A stretch of 64,000 bases of DNA from JACDCA01 sp963810305 (GCA_963810305.1 CAWEMY010000003.1:62001-126000), one strand, 5' to 3'. Positions 26,691 to 35,994 are shown, numbered from the stretch's first letter. Numbers and translations are program-made. Notes: generated by a model not told the origin, from the letters alone.

Positions 26691-27387
26691 TGCGGCATCC
26701 GCCGATCACTCCGCTGCGCCAGGAGGACACGCACCGACTGGTTCCATCGCGCTACCTCCCGGCGGGCGACAGCGTGCTGACCCGAGTGGCTGATGACGAC
26801 GAGCATCTCAAGGGGATTTTCGAGCTGGACGATGCGACCAACGAGCGACTGCTGGCCGAGAGAAATCAGGGCCGCGGCATCGGGCCGGACGAACTGCTGG
26901 CCGCCGTGCCGCTGGCCGCCGTGGTGAACGCCGCATTTGCGCATCCGCATCCGCTCGGCGCCAGGTTCAACGGACCCGACCGGGGCGCCTGGTATTCCGC
27001 GTTCGACCTGGAGACGGCGCAGGCCGAGGTCGGCTTCCACAAGACCGTGCAGCTCGCCGAGATCGGGATGCCCGACGACTCGGTGACGTTCGATGACTAC
27101 CTGGCGGACTTCAACGCCGATTTTCACGACCTGCGCGGGGCCCACGGCTTCAAAGGGTGCCTGTCACCGTCAGCTATGAGGCTTCTCAGGCGCTTGCGTC
27201 GGACTTGCTGGAGAATGGTGCACTCGGGATCGTGTATCCGAGCGTGCGGCGGGACGGGGGCACTTGCGTCGCCTGTTTTCGCCCGGCGCTCGTCGGCCGC
27301 GTCCGCCGTGCGAAGCGCTGGCGCTTCAGTTGGCGGAACGGCGCCGGCCCGGTCATTACCCGCGACAGTCGTAGTCCAGCCCTTTAG
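26690..27387 (+). CDS. RES-domain toxin (NAD-consuming), one frameshift
   Basis: About 232 residues. The RES domain carries the Arg and Glu sites in HRLVPSRYLP, GARFNGPDRGAWYSAFDLET and AQAEVGFHKTVQL. Family toxins (MbcT type) degrade NAD by phosphorolysis. Near 27171 one base is missing: FKGCLSPS continues in the next frame as SYEASQALASDLLENGALGI and VYPSVRRDGGTCVACFRPAL, the normal family ending. The stop TAG (27385-27387) and the last residues SRSPAL come from a class A repeat, so the native C-terminus has probably been replaced or capped by the repeat. Confidence 0.87.
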
Positions 27388-27492
27388 GGCTGCGTTCGAC
27401 AGCCGTAGTCCAGCCCTTCAGGGCTGCGTGACAGTCGTAGTCCAGCCCTTTAGGGCTGCGTTCGTAGACGTCGTCAAGGACTTTAGGGCTGT
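27371..27492. repeat. Class A array, three full copies and one partial
   Basis: Copies in the orientation GTAGTC-CAGCCCTTTAGGGCTG start at 27371, 27405 and about 27438, with a truncated GGACTTTAGGGCTG copy near 27478. Linkers are GCGTTCGACAGCC-like. The first copy closes the RES toxin reading frame. Confidence 0.85.
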
Positions 27493-27531
27493 GGCGGTGT
27501 GGCGCGTTGTGGATTTTTCGTGGAGCAGATC

Positions 27532-27732
27532 ATGAGCTATTGCGAACATTGCGAAGGGCAGCGATTCGATCGTGCACGCGTCCTTCGCGCGTTGCGTCAG
27601 GTACGGAAGCAACTGTCGGCGGCCGACCGGCGCACATGCGATGCGGTTCTGGAGCGCGCAGTGAAGGCGGTCAGGGAACTCGACCTTCCGCATCTCGAGG
27701 TGGTGGACGTCGGCAACGAGATCATCCACTAG
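27532..27732 (+). CDS. Small CxxC protein, unknown function
   Basis: 66 residues from ATG 27532, with GGAG 8 nt upstream. Starts MSYCEHCEGQRFDRARVLRA; the CEHC pair might bind metal or form a disulfide, but a second pair is missing. Helical and charged (QVRKQLSAADRRTCDAVLER), ending VVDVGNEIIH. No recognised family. Lies alone between a class A array and a repeat-rich gap. Confidence 0.55.
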   Translation: MSYCEHCEGQRFDRARVLRALRQVRKQLSAADRRTCDAVLERAVKAVRELDLPHLEVVDVGNEIIH

Positions 27733-27945
27733 ACCGGAGTCGGGAGTAGGGGCTCGGGGCGGTGCGCGGACTGAGGGCTGGGGGCTCTGGGCCGGGCTCG
27801 ACGCGGTGCGCGGATTGAGGCTTTCCGTTTATACTCTTGGCCGCCCTCAAACCTCAGTAGCTTTAGGAAATCACAAGTCGCCGTTTTGCGCTCGCAGCCC
27901 TGTGTCTGCCCGCCCTCCAGGCGCAGACCCAAGGGGGAATCAATC

Positions 27946-30196
27946 ATGTGGAAATCAATCGTCGCCATCGCCGGAGTCGTCACGGTAGCGAGCATCGCGG
28001 GATCTGTAAATCACGCCCAGCAACCGCGCCAAGAAGGTCGATTTCGCGACCGAGGTCCTGCCGATCTTCCGGCAAAACTGTTTCACCTGCCACGGCCCGA
28101 AGGAACAGAAGAACGGCTTCCGGCTGGATCGTCGCAAGGACGCGATGCGTGGCGGCACGATCGCGATGATCGGTCCGGGTAACGCCGACGGCAGCCGGCT
28201 GTATCAGAAGCTGATCAGCTCGCATTTCGGGCCGCAGATGCCCCCAACCGGGGCGTTGCCTCCATCACAGGTTGCGACGATCAAGGCCTGGATCGATCAG
28301 GGAGCCGAGTGGCCGGATGCGCTGTCCGGGGACGTTCCCCCGTCACCCGCCGATCCTTCCGCGACTGCGCTGATGGACGCCATTCGGGCCGGCGATCGTT
28401 CGAAGGTGGCCGCGACGCTCGCATCGAGCGCGAGCACCGCGTCAAAACGCGGCCCGGGCGGCGCGACACCGTTGATGTACGCGACGCTGTACGCGGACAT
28501 CGAAACGATGAAGTCGCTCCTCGAGAGCGGCGCGGATGCGAAGGCCGCCGACGACTCGGGTGTCACGGCGCTCATGTGGGCGACGCCCAGCCTGGAAAAG
28601 ACATCGCTGCTCATTGAGCGCGGTGCTGATGTGAATGCGCGCTCGGCCGATGGGCGCACTCCGCTGCTGATCGCTTCGGCTCTTCCGGGTTCAGCGCCGG
28701 TCGTGAAACTCCTCCTCGACAAGGGCGCGGACATCAAGGTTCGCGGGCCGAGCCTGTTCGGGGACGTCACACCGCTGGTGCAGGCCGCGTACATCGGCGA
28801 TGGTGAAACGTTCAAGCTCCTGGTCGAGCGTGGCGCCGATGTCCCAGGCGCCGGGATCGCAGCTCTCGGGCTGGGCATGCGGTCTCAGTGCAAGGTGTGC
28901 GTCGAGACGATGCTCGGCGCTCTGCAGCAGCCGGCGCTGATGACGGAAACCATGTTCCTTTCGGCACCGCCGAGCGGGCCGGCCCTCGCCACCGGTCTGC
29001 TGCTCGAGCGCGGCGCCGACATCAACGCGCGGGATCCGGAAGGACGAACGGTGCTGATCCTCGCGTGCGGGTCGGAGGCTGTCCCGGTCGACATGGTCAA
29101 GATGCTGATCGCGAAGGGCATCGACGTGAACGCGAAGAGCGCTTCCGGAGACACCGCACTGACCTACGCAAAGCGGTATGGCAATACGGCGATCGTGGAG
29201 GTGCTCGAGAAGGCAGGCGCGGTCGAGGGGAATGCGATGCCGGCGCCGGAGATCAAATTCATGCCCGCGGGCTCCGCACGTGCGGCGGTCGCGCGCAGTC
29301 TGCCTCTCCTGCAGAAGTCGGACGCGATCTTCCTGCAGAAGTCCGCGTGCGTCTCCTGCCACAACAACTCCCTGACGGCGATGACCGTGTCGGTGGCGCG
29401 TGGCAGCGGAATCCCCGTGGACGAGACCATTGCGAAGAAACAGACGCAGGCGGTGGGCGCCTACCTGGATACGTGGCGCGATCGCGTGCTGCAGGGGATC
29501 GGCATCCCTGGCGACAACGACACGACCAGCTACATCCTGCTCGGGCTTGCGGCCGAGAAGTTTCCGGCCAACGCCGCCACCGACGCGATGGTCCGCTTTC
29601 TGCGTTATCAGCAATCACCAGACGGTTTCTGGTTGCCGCTCGCTCATCGTCCTCCGCTCGAGGGGAGCATCATCACCGCGACGGCGCTGACCATGCGGGC
29701 GATCAAGGAGTACGCGCCGGCACACGATCGCGCGGCCTACATGTCGCTGGTGGCCCGCGGTGCGGCGTGGATGGCCAAGGCGGAGCCGCACACGACCGAA
29801 GACTTCGCCTTCAAGGTCCTCGGGCTGCACTGGGGCGACGGCAGTCGCGACGAAGTGCAGAAAGTCGCCGATGCGTTGATCGCACAGCAGCGCCCCGACG
29901 GCGGGTGGGCGCAGCTGCCGTCGCTGCCGAGCGACGCATATGCGACCGGCCAGGTGCTCGTCGCCCTCGCACACAGCGGTCTCGTGCCGGCAACGCATCC
30001 CGCCTACAAGCGTGGCGTGCAGTTCCTGCTGAAGACGCAGGCGGCCGATGGCTCGTGGTACGTGCGCCGCCGAGCCGTTGCTCTGCAGCCGCACTTCGAA
30101 GCCGGTTTCCCGTACGGGAAGGATCAGTTCATCTCGGCCGCGGCGACCAACTGGGCGACGATGGCCCTGGCCTTCGCGGCGAAGAGCGGTTCGTGA
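27946..30196 (+). CDS. Cytochrome c / ankyrin / cyclase-like repeat fusion, one frameshift
   Basis: About 750 residues. ATG 27946 gives a signal peptide (MWKSIVAIAGVVTVASIAGS). One extra base near 28030 separates it from KKVDFATEVLPIFRQNCFTC-H, a heme CxxCH of the planctomycete-type cytochrome c domain, ending near MPPTGALPPSQ. Residues ~160-430 are ankyrin repeats (TPLMYATLYADIETMKSLLE, TALTYAKRYGNTAIVEVLEK). A second CVSCH follows. The last ~280 residues carry QQSPDGFW, AQQRPDGGWAQ and KTQAADGSW, the signature of prenyltransferase/squalene-cyclase-type alpha-barrel repeats. Probably periplasmic. The gap before it (27733-27945) shows only TTATACT near 27830 as a possible -10. Confidence 0.85.
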
Positions 30197-30219
30197 AGAA
30201 CAGGTTCATCGTTCATCCT

Positions 30220-31878
30220 TCATCGTTCGTCTAGTTTCTTGAGGCGCGCATCGATGAGCGCTGCGTCGCTCTCCTTGCTTTGCGCTTTGAGCGCTTGCAG
30301 TAATCCGCCGAGCGACCAGACGTTCTCGGGATTCTTCTTCAGGTCTTCCCAGTAAACCGCTTCCGCTTCGTCGGGCCGGCCGGCCTCGAGGAGCACGGCG
30401 CCAAGGTTCTGCCGGACCGGTGCGTGCCAGTCGGGCGGCTCCTGGTAGATCAGCGCGTCCTCGTAGCGGATCGCGCGATCGAGATGCACCGTGGCGGCGT
30501 CCCAGTCCTTGCGCTTCGCGGCGATCTCACCCTCGATAACTTCCGGCGCGATCCGCAGAATTGCAACACCGGTGTTGGTCGAGAACGTAGTCTGGCCTTT
30601 GAGCGACTCGTCCTTGAGCAGCGTCTTGAGTTCCGCCAATTCTTTCTCAGCCTCTGGCAGCTGTCCCTTGGACGTGAACGCCATCGCGCGGGCATAGCGC
30701 CACGCGCCGCGCGTGAATGCCGTTTCGTGCCGCGGTCCCTTGTCGGCGAGGATGTCGTCCCACTTGCCGAATCGCACCATCGTCCAATACGGCACCACGA
30801 CGAAGCCTTGCAGGATCGGAACGGTTCCGAGCGCCTCCTGCGGAATGGAGTTGACGACACGCTTCGCGGAATCGAGCGCGAGCTGTTCCCGCCCCGCAGC
30901 CGTTGCTCCCATCCAGATGAAGTGCAGGTTGTGCGGGTAGTAACTGAGCGGATACATGCCCTGCGCGCGGCACTGGGCGATGTAATCCTCGTCGGCCTTC
31001 GCGGCGGCGATGTTCGAGGAGATGACGTCCGCATGGCGGCCGACGCGTTGATAAATGTGCGCCGGCATGTGGACGACGTGGCCGGCGCCCGGCATGAGGG
31101 GAAGGAGGCGATCTGCTTCAGCCTCGGCGCGCTCGGGCGTGTCAGTTGCTTCCCAGAGATGGACCCACAGGTGCAGCGCACCGGGGTGATTCTTGTTCAG
31201 CGCCATGGCGGCGGCGAGCCCGGCGTGAACCTCGCGCGTCTCGTCGTACGGTTGCCCGTCGCGGGTCCAGTAGTTCCACGGGCGTAGATCCATCAACGAC
31301 TCGGCGTAGAGCGTCCATGCATCGGCATCGGTCGGGTAGCGTTTGACCAGCGCGTGCATCGCGTCCGCGTACGCGCGATCGGCCTTCTGTCGATCTTCCG
31401 CCCGGCCGGTGTAGCGGGCGGTGAGCGCATCGATGTAGGCGCGCTCACGCGGTGTAGCGTTTGGTTTCAGGCTGACGGCTTTCTTCACCAGCTCGAGGGC
31501 CCTCGGCTCGTCAGCGGCATCCATGGTCGCATTGATGTTCGGGCCGAGGACGAGCGCCTGTCCCCAATACGCCATCGCGCACGCGGGATCCAGCCGCGCC
31601 GCTTCCGCGAACGCGCGACCGGCTTCGGCATGGTTGAATCCGTACGAGAGATTCACTCCCTGATTGATGAAGAGCTGCGCTTTCGGGCTCTTCGTTTTGA
31701 CCTTGAAGGTGTGGACGCCAAGGTTTTGCAGACGCGGCGCCAGCGGCATCCCCGGCGCGGGCGCCTGGGTGTAGCCGTCCGGTTTTTCGTAATGTTTGTG
31801 CTGCGGGGTCGGCGCCTGTGCCGCGGCGTTAGCCGCGCCGAGCAGCAGCAACACGACTGCGGTATGGGGGGCTTTCAT
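30220..31878 (-). CDS. Secreted TPR-repeat protein
   Basis: 552 residues from ATG 31878, with GGAGG 6 nt upstream; an alternative start 7 codons earlier lacks a site. Signal peptide HTAVVLLLLGAANAAAQ. TPR-like helical repeats throughout: FNHAEAGRAFAEAARLDPAC, AGLAAAMALNKNHPGALHLW and LGAVLLEAGRPDEAEAVYWE. His-rich HLWVHLWE and HVVHMPAHIYQ might be a metal site. No catalytic family recognised. Converges on the cytochrome/ankyrin gene and is divergent from the lipoprotein. Confidence 0.8.
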   Translation of the reverse strand: MKAPHTAVVLLLLGAANAAAQAPTPQHKHYEKPDGYTQAPAPGMPLAPRLQNLGVHTFKVKTKSPKAQLFINQGVNLSYGFNHAEAGRAFAEAARLDPACAMAYWGQALVLGPNINATMDAADEPRALELVKKAVSLKPNATPRERAYIDALTARYTGRAEDRQKADRAYADAMHALVKRYPTDADAWTLYAESLMDLRPWNYWTRDGQPYDETREVHAGLAAAMALNKNHPGALHLWVHLWEATDTPERAEAEADRLLPLMPGAGHVVHMPAHIYQRVGRHADVISSNIAAAKADEDYIAQCRAQGMYPLSYYPHNLHFIWMGATAAGREQLALDSAKRVVNSIPQEALGTVPILQGFVVVPYWTMVRFGKWDDILADKGPRHETAFTRGAWRYARAMAFTSKGQLPEAEKELAELKTLLKDESLKGQTTFSTNTGVAILRIAPEVIEGEIAAKRKDWDAATVHLDRAIRYEDALIYQEPPDWHAPVRQNLGAVLLEAGRPDEAEAVYWEDLKKNPENVWSLGGLLQALKAQSKESDAALIDARLKKLDER

Positions 31879-31894
31879 CGATACCTCCGGCGCG

Positions 31895-31924
31895 GTCAAT
31901 TATAAGGAACCAGTTGCTTATAAT
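31895..31924. promoter_or_regulatory. Mirror-image divergent -10 elements
   Basis: ATTATAAG and CTTATAAT form a perfect 8-bp inverted repeat with a 10-nt spacer. TATAAT reads on the + strand at 31919-31924 and on the minus strand at 31904-31899, so each half is a consensus -10 for one of the two divergent genes (TPR protein and lipoprotein). The arrangement would make the two promoters overlap and compete. Confidence 0.5.
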
Positions 31925-31941
31925 GTCGGCAGGAGGGAGCG

Positions 31942-32556
31942 ATGCGGCGGATCCTGATGGCCATTGTCGGGCTTGCGATGATCGCAATCGCCGCGTGCGG
32001 CGGCGCCACGCCGCCCGCCTCTCCCGCCAGCGCCCGTCCCGGTGACGTCAAGACGTTAATGGACGTCACGACCGGGCTCGAGGTGACCAGCGGGCAAGTC
32101 GGCACCTTCAATTTCGCGGGGCAGTCGTTTGTCGTCCCGGACGCCGGTAGTTACTCGAGCATCCGCTTCCACTGGTACACCTTCCAGCGGACGCCTGCGG
32201 CATTCGGCACCTTGACGCTCCTCACCCAGGAGTATCTCGGCCTGCCACGCGAGCTTGGGCCTTCGACACCCGGGTTCGTCGCGCGTTCCGAGCGTATTGC
32301 CGACAATCAGTACGTGTTCAGCGACAACGTCTCGATCATTGGTGGCACGAAGTACTGGGTGTACACCGATTCGCAGGGATCGTTCGCAGGCAGTTTCGAC
32401 CAGGACATCTATCCAGGCGGCGACCTGTACCTCACCGGGATCCCGAGCCAGCCATTCCGCAAGGTCCCCGCGAGCGGCCGCATGGTCAACGGCACGTTCG
32501 TCCCTGGGCCCGCCGGCGTGTTCCTCGACGCGAACTTCAAACTCCAGGCAAGATAG
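31942..32556 (+). CDS. Lipoprotein of unknown function
   Basis: 204 residues. Lipobox AIAAC at residues ~15-19 after a hydrophobic segment (ILMAIVGLAMIA), so lipid-anchored. Mature part is beta-rich (FNFAGQSFVVPDAGSYSSI, RFHWYTFQRTPAAFGTLTL, KYWVYTDSQGSFAGSFDQDI), similar to DUF4082-like jelly-roll domains, though that is only a resemblance. GGAGG upstream supports the start. The last 20 nt overlap the vapC gene on the other strand. Confidence 0.75.
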   Translation: MRRILMAIVGLAMIAIAACGGATPPASPASARPGDVKTLMDVTTGLEVTSGQVGTFNFAGQSFVVPDAGSYSSIRFHWYTFQRTPAAFGTLTLLTQEYLGLPRELGPSTPGFVARSERIADNQYVFSDNVSIIGGTKYWVYTDSQGSFAGSFDQDIYPGGDLYLTGIPSQPFRKVPASGRMVNGTFVPGPAGVFLDANFKLQAR

Positions 32557-32992
32557 GTCCGATCACCGCTAACGTCTCCGGTTCCGCCCCCTTGACCGCA
32601 CGTACGGGGATGGTGCGGTCGAATGTCGCCAGCCTGCCGCTGCGTTTCACCGCGAGGCCAAGGAGATACACGTCCGTCAGCTGACGCTGTCCCTTCACGA
32701 ATGAGTAATCGAAGATGTCATCCGTGAGATCGAGGGAGTCGCGCCAGAACTGGTGATCGCCGCTCGATCGAAACTGGCGGAAGCGCTTGACGATGGCGGC
32801 GGCGCGCTCGGCGGCGGATGAGTAGACGGGATTGGCGAGGATGCGGACGAGTGCGAGCTCGGTCAGCGGACAGGTGGCCCAGCCGTCCTGTCGATTCTCC
32901 CCGAACCACTCATGCGCATCGTCATGATGGATGTGATCCGGATCGAAGAGCGCGACGAGGACGTTGACGTCGAGCAGCGCCGGCCGGCTCAT
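32537..32992 (-). CDS. VapC-type PIN-domain toxin
   Basis: 151 residues. PIN acidic residues in LLDVNVLVALFD, CPLTELALVRI and LTDVYLLGLAV, with GRLATFDRTIP near the end. Members of the family are Mg-dependent ribonucleases that cut tRNA or rRNA. Its start overlaps the antitoxin stop (ATGA), the usual order for VapBC modules. Confidence 0.9.
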   Translation of the reverse strand: MSRPALLDVNVLVALFDPDHIHHDDAHEWFGENRQDGWATCPLTELALVRILANPVYSSAAERAAAIVKRFRQFRSSGDHQFWRDSLDLTDDIFDYSFVKGQRQLTDVYLLGLAVKRSGRLATFDRTIPVRAVKGAEPETLAVIGPILPGV

Positions 32993-33234
32993 TCGTCGCG
33001 CAGGCCGTTCACGCGCGCCATCGTGATCCTGACGGAGCCTGCCGGTCGGCGCGGCATCAGGGGCACGCCGTTTCTCAGCCCTTCGCCGGTCGTTCCCGCC
33101 TGCTGAAGTCCGCGGCGCGCGAGCTCCGACAGCATCCTCCCGGCCGTGCTGCCGCGCAGGTTCGCCAGCTCCTTGGCGGCCTGCAGGACGTCATCATCTA
33201 TGTCCAAGGTCGTGCGCACGCGCGATATCATCAC
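32989..33234 (-). CDS. VapB-type ribbon-helix-helix antitoxin
   Basis: 81 residues: VRTTLDIDDDVLQAAKELA is the strand-helix start of a ribbon-helix-helix fold, and the C-terminal part (NGVPLMPRRPAGSVRITMAR) is the likely toxin-binding tail. The start lies in a small ATCACGC tandem repeat. Forms a module with the PIN toxin downstream. Confidence 0.85.
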   Translation of the reverse strand: MMISRVRTTLDIDDDVLQAAKELANLRGSTAGRMLSELARRGLQQAGTTGEGLRNGVPLMPRRPAGSVRITMARVNGLRDE

Positions 33235-33275
33235 GCATCACGCATCAGATGACAAGCGAGATTGGCGCGGCCAGG

Positions 33276-33360
33276 ACGGGGCCTGACCCCGCTAACGCCT
33301 CGCCGCGCCAAAAACGGGGCCTGACCCCGGCTAACGCGCAGGCACGGGGTCAGGCCCCGT
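33276..33360. repeat. Class C palindromes (GGGGCCTGACCCC type), three copies
   Basis: ACGGGGCCTGACCCC at 33276-33290, again at about 33314-33328, and the inverted ACGGGGTCAGGCCCCGT at 33344-33360, separated by GCTAACGC linkers. The first two and the third could fold into a large hairpin and terminate the minus-strand gene starting at 34819. Confidence 0.8.
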
Positions 33361-33361
33361 T

Positions 33362-34819
33362 TCAGGCCGTCCGCTGGGATTGGGGCAGATTTACGGCGGC
33401 CGCAAGCTCTTTGGTGAAAGGGGTAGCGGTTTCGGCGCTGAGAGCGACTTCGATTTGCGCATCGAGGAGTCCGCCCGCCAGTGGTCCTTCGAGAGCGGCG
33501 CGCTGACCGTACAGCTGACGCCCGCACTCGATGGTTTCCCGCAGCCGGCGGATGCGATCTTTTTCCGGACGCTTGCTCTCGAGGTCGGCGAGGAACATTT
33601 GTTCGGCTTCCTGCAGCAGCATGCCGGCGTAGTCCCGGAGGTCCTTGAGTGTTTTCAGCTCCTGCGTCAGCCGCGTCAGGAGAATTTCGGTGTGCTGCAG
33701 CAGCACAGTGGCGAATGCCGCGTGCGCCGATTCCCAGGCGATTTCCGAATCCGCATACACGACCGCGAGGGTTTCTCCCTGGAACCGGATCGGCAGGGCG
33801 ATGGCGGCCGCCGGGATTCCGCCGAGCGGAGAATTGCCGGTAGATGCAGGACTGCCGGCGAGGTCCTCAACGGTGCCAAGGTTGGCCGCGCGTGTGATCA
33901 GAGAATCCATGCTCATCGGGATCACCAGCTTGGTGATGTCGGTGCTGGTGTCGAGGCCCGATCCGCGTTCACCTTCGAGGTGCTTGCCCTTCATGCGGAA
34001 GAGCGCGACACGCGGGAACTGAGCAGCGAGCTGGCGGACGAAGGTCGAGAAAAGATCGGCGACGTTTGCTGCTTTCCCGAGCGCCGCGATCGCGCGGACG
34101 GATGCCATCAGCAGCTCGGGCTCATGGGAGATGCCGGCAGCGGCGCCGGCGGTCCCCGATTTCGCTGCGGCTGCCTCGCGTCGCGCGGCGGCGAGGTCGG
34201 CGCGCAACGCCACGATTTCCGCGTCCGATTCTTCGCGGATTTTCTTGGTCGCCGATTCGGCCGCGGACGTCAGGGTCTGGAGCAGTCCGTTCATGTCCCC
34301 TGACTGCTTCCGCAACGACGATTCCGCGGCCTCGGCGCGGGCCAGTTTCGCTTCCAGGTCCACGATGGTCTGTTGGCGCGCCTGCTGCTCGGAGCGAAGG
34401 GTGTCGAGCGCGGCGCGTGCCACGACCAGGTCCGCGTCGATCGACGCCTTGTCGGCCAGCGCGGTTTCGAGCACCGACTTCTGCGCCATCTCCGACTCGA
34501 GCACCTCTTCGAGCTGGCTGATCTCGCCGCGTGCGCGTTCGAGGTGCTCGCGGGCGGTGCGCAACTCCTCTTCAATGCGGAGGCGATCGGCGTCGACTGA
34601 CTTGTGCGCCTCGATGACCGTATCGAGATCCGCCTCGAGCGACGACGCGCGCGCCGTCTCCTTGTCGGCCTGTTCGCGCAGCCCGTCCGCCTGCTGGCGG
34701 ACCGCCGCGATCTTCTCCTCGTATTCGGCGCGAATCTTCTCCGTCGCTGCTTGCGCGGCGCCGGCCAGCCGCTCGAGGAGGGCCGACGCTTCGTTCTGTG
34801 CGAAGTCTTTGAATTCCAT
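33362..34819 (-). CDS. Coiled-coil protein with C-terminal GAF-like domain
   Basis: 485 residues. The first ~235 are predicted coiled coil (EEELRTAREHLERARGEISQ, DLEAKLARAEAAESSLRKQ), with a duplicated TLTSAAESATKKIREE / RLAGAAQAATEKIRAE pattern. Residues ~245-410 look like a GAF sensor domain (LFSTFVRQLAAQFPRVALFR, AAIALPIRFQGETLAVVYAD). A helical tail follows. No signal peptide or membrane span, so a cytoplasmic structural or sensory protein. The stop codon lies at the edge of a class C repeat, and another class C copy lies upstream. Confidence 0.75.
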   Translation of the reverse strand: MEFKDFAQNEASALLERLAGAAQAATEKIRAEYEEKIAAVRQQADGLREQADKETARASSLEADLDTVIEAHKSVDADRLRIEEELRTAREHLERARGEISQLEEVLESEMAQKSVLETALADKASIDADLVVARAALDTLRSEQQARQQTIVDLEAKLARAEAAESSLRKQSGDMNGLLQTLTSAAESATKKIREESDAEIVALRADLAAARREAAAAKSGTAGAAAGISHEPELLMASVRAIAALGKAANVADLFSTFVRQLAAQFPRVALFRMKGKHLEGERGSGLDTSTDITKLVIPMSMDSLITRAANLGTVEDLAGSPASTGNSPLGGIPAAAIALPIRFQGETLAVVYADSEIAWESAHAAFATVLLQHTEILLTRLTQELKTLKDLRDYAGMLLQEAEQMFLADLESKRPEKDRIRRLRETIECGRQLYGQRAALEGPLAGGLLDAQIEVALSAETATPFTKELAAAVNLPQSQRTA

Positions 34820-34947
34820 CAGTCTTTGTGCGTCTCCGGGGGGCGCGAGCGCCCGATATCAGCAACGGGTGCGCCGCGGCCGTCATTCGCCGACACCACC
34901 GCAGAATCGTGCCGCTAACCCCTTGAGGATCTGCGGGTTCCACGATT

Positions 34948-34977
34948 GGGGTCTGACCCCTTAAGGGGCCTGACCCC
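34948..34977. repeat. Class C palindrome pair
   Basis: GGGGTCTGACCCC, TTAA, GGGGCCTGACCCC: two palindromes back to back between divergent genes. The rest of the 34820-35031 gap holds GGGCGCGAGCGCCC (about 34850-34870) as a small hairpin and no gene. Confidence 0.8.
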
Positions 34978-35031
34978 GGCGGCGTTCGTGACAGAATTGG
35001 GGACTCGTTGACGGATCTGTAAGTCGGGGGG

Positions 35032-35835
35032 ATGAACATGAGGCCTTTTGCCACGGGCGGGCTCCTTTTCGTAATTGCCGGCAGCCTGGCGCTGGCGCAA
35101 TCGCGAGCCATTGACGTCTCGAGCCACCGCATGGTCGACCTGTCACATGCGTACGGCGCGAGCACTCTCTACTGGCCCACGTCGCCGACGAAATTCACCC
35201 TCGAGACGCTCGCGAAAGGGCAGACCGAGGGGGGCTACTTCTACTCGGCAAATACGCTGAGCACACCGGAGCACGGCGGCACGCACCTGGACGCCCCGTT
35301 CCATTTCTCAGAGTCCGGCCGGACGACGGAACAGATTCCGCTCGAGCAGTTGATCGCCCCGGCCGTCGTCATCGACGTTCGCACGCAAACCTCAGCGGAT
35401 CGCGATTACCGACTCACGCGGGCGGACGTCATGCAGTTCGAGAAATCGCATGGGACCATCGCGGCCGGCACGATCGTCCTGCTGCGGACCGGCTGGAGCC
35501 GCCACTGGCCGAACGCGAAGGCGTATCTCGGCGACGACACGCCCGGTGACGCCTCGAAGCTTTCGTTCCCGTCCTACGGCGCGGACGCGGCGAAGCTGCT
35601 GGTGGAGGAAAGAGCTGTCGCCGCCATCGGGATCGATACCGCTTCGATCGACTATGGCAAGTCGACCGCGTTCGAAGTGCACCGCATCGCGGCGGCAAAG
35701 AACGTCCCCGGGCTTGAAAACCTCACCAACCTCGACCAGTTGCCACCGCGCGGCGCGCTCGTCATCGCCCTGCCGATGAAGATCGAGAAAGGATCCGGTG
35801 GCCCTCTCCGCGCAGTCGCCCTCGTGCCCCGGTGA
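35032..35835 (+). CDS. Secreted cyclase-family hydrolase (kynurenine-formamidase-like)
   Basis: 267 residues. Signal peptide (GGLLFVIAGSLALAQ). The PF04199 cyclase signature HGGTHLDAPFHFSESG contains the metal-binding His/Asp/His residues. Further conserved parts are VDLSHAYG, GTIVLLRTGWSRHW and AAIGIDTASIDYG. Family members are Zn/Mn-dependent amidohydrolases of N-formylkynurenine, isatin or related amides; export suggests another substrate. No kynurenine-pathway neighbours. Confidence 0.9.
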   Translation: MNMRPFATGGLLFVIAGSLALAQSRAIDVSSHRMVDLSHAYGASTLYWPTSPTKFTLETLAKGQTEGGYFYSANTLSTPEHGGTHLDAPFHFSESGRTTEQIPLEQLIAPAVVIDVRTQTSADRDYRLTRADVMQFEKSHGTIAAGTIVLLRTGWSRHWPNAKAYLGDDTPGDASKLSFPSYGADAAKLLVEERAVAAIGIDTASIDYGKSTAFEVHRIAAAKNVPGLENLTNLDQLPPRGALVIALPMKIEKGSGGPLRAVALVPR

Positions 35836-35850
35836 GTCCGGCCTTCTTGA

Positions 35851-35994
35851 CCATCGGCTGACGCCGAATTTGTCAGCGTGCCCGTCTCCAATCATCCGTA
35901 CTTCGCCGGACTGAATGTCCCGCAATGGCAGAAGTTTCATTGGCGGCACACCGGACATCATCTGAAGCAGGTACGGGAGAGATCGCACGCGTGA
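35851..35994 (+). pseudogene. C-terminal remnant of a DinB/DUF1569-like protein
   Basis: Forty-seven codons open from a TGA to TGA. They read NHPYFAGLNVPQWQKFHWRH then TGHHLKQVRE, the typical end of DinB-superfamily (DUF1569-like) proteins, including the HxxHH metal-ligand helix. The N-terminal three quarters are absent; a GTG at 35878 is the only start. Its final GTGA could couple to the next gene. Confidence 0.55.

Noticed and set aside
30220..31878. Metalloprotease based on the His-rich HLWVHLWE and HVVHMPAHIYQ motifs
   Set aside because: No HExxH motif and the surrounding sequence is regular TPR helices.
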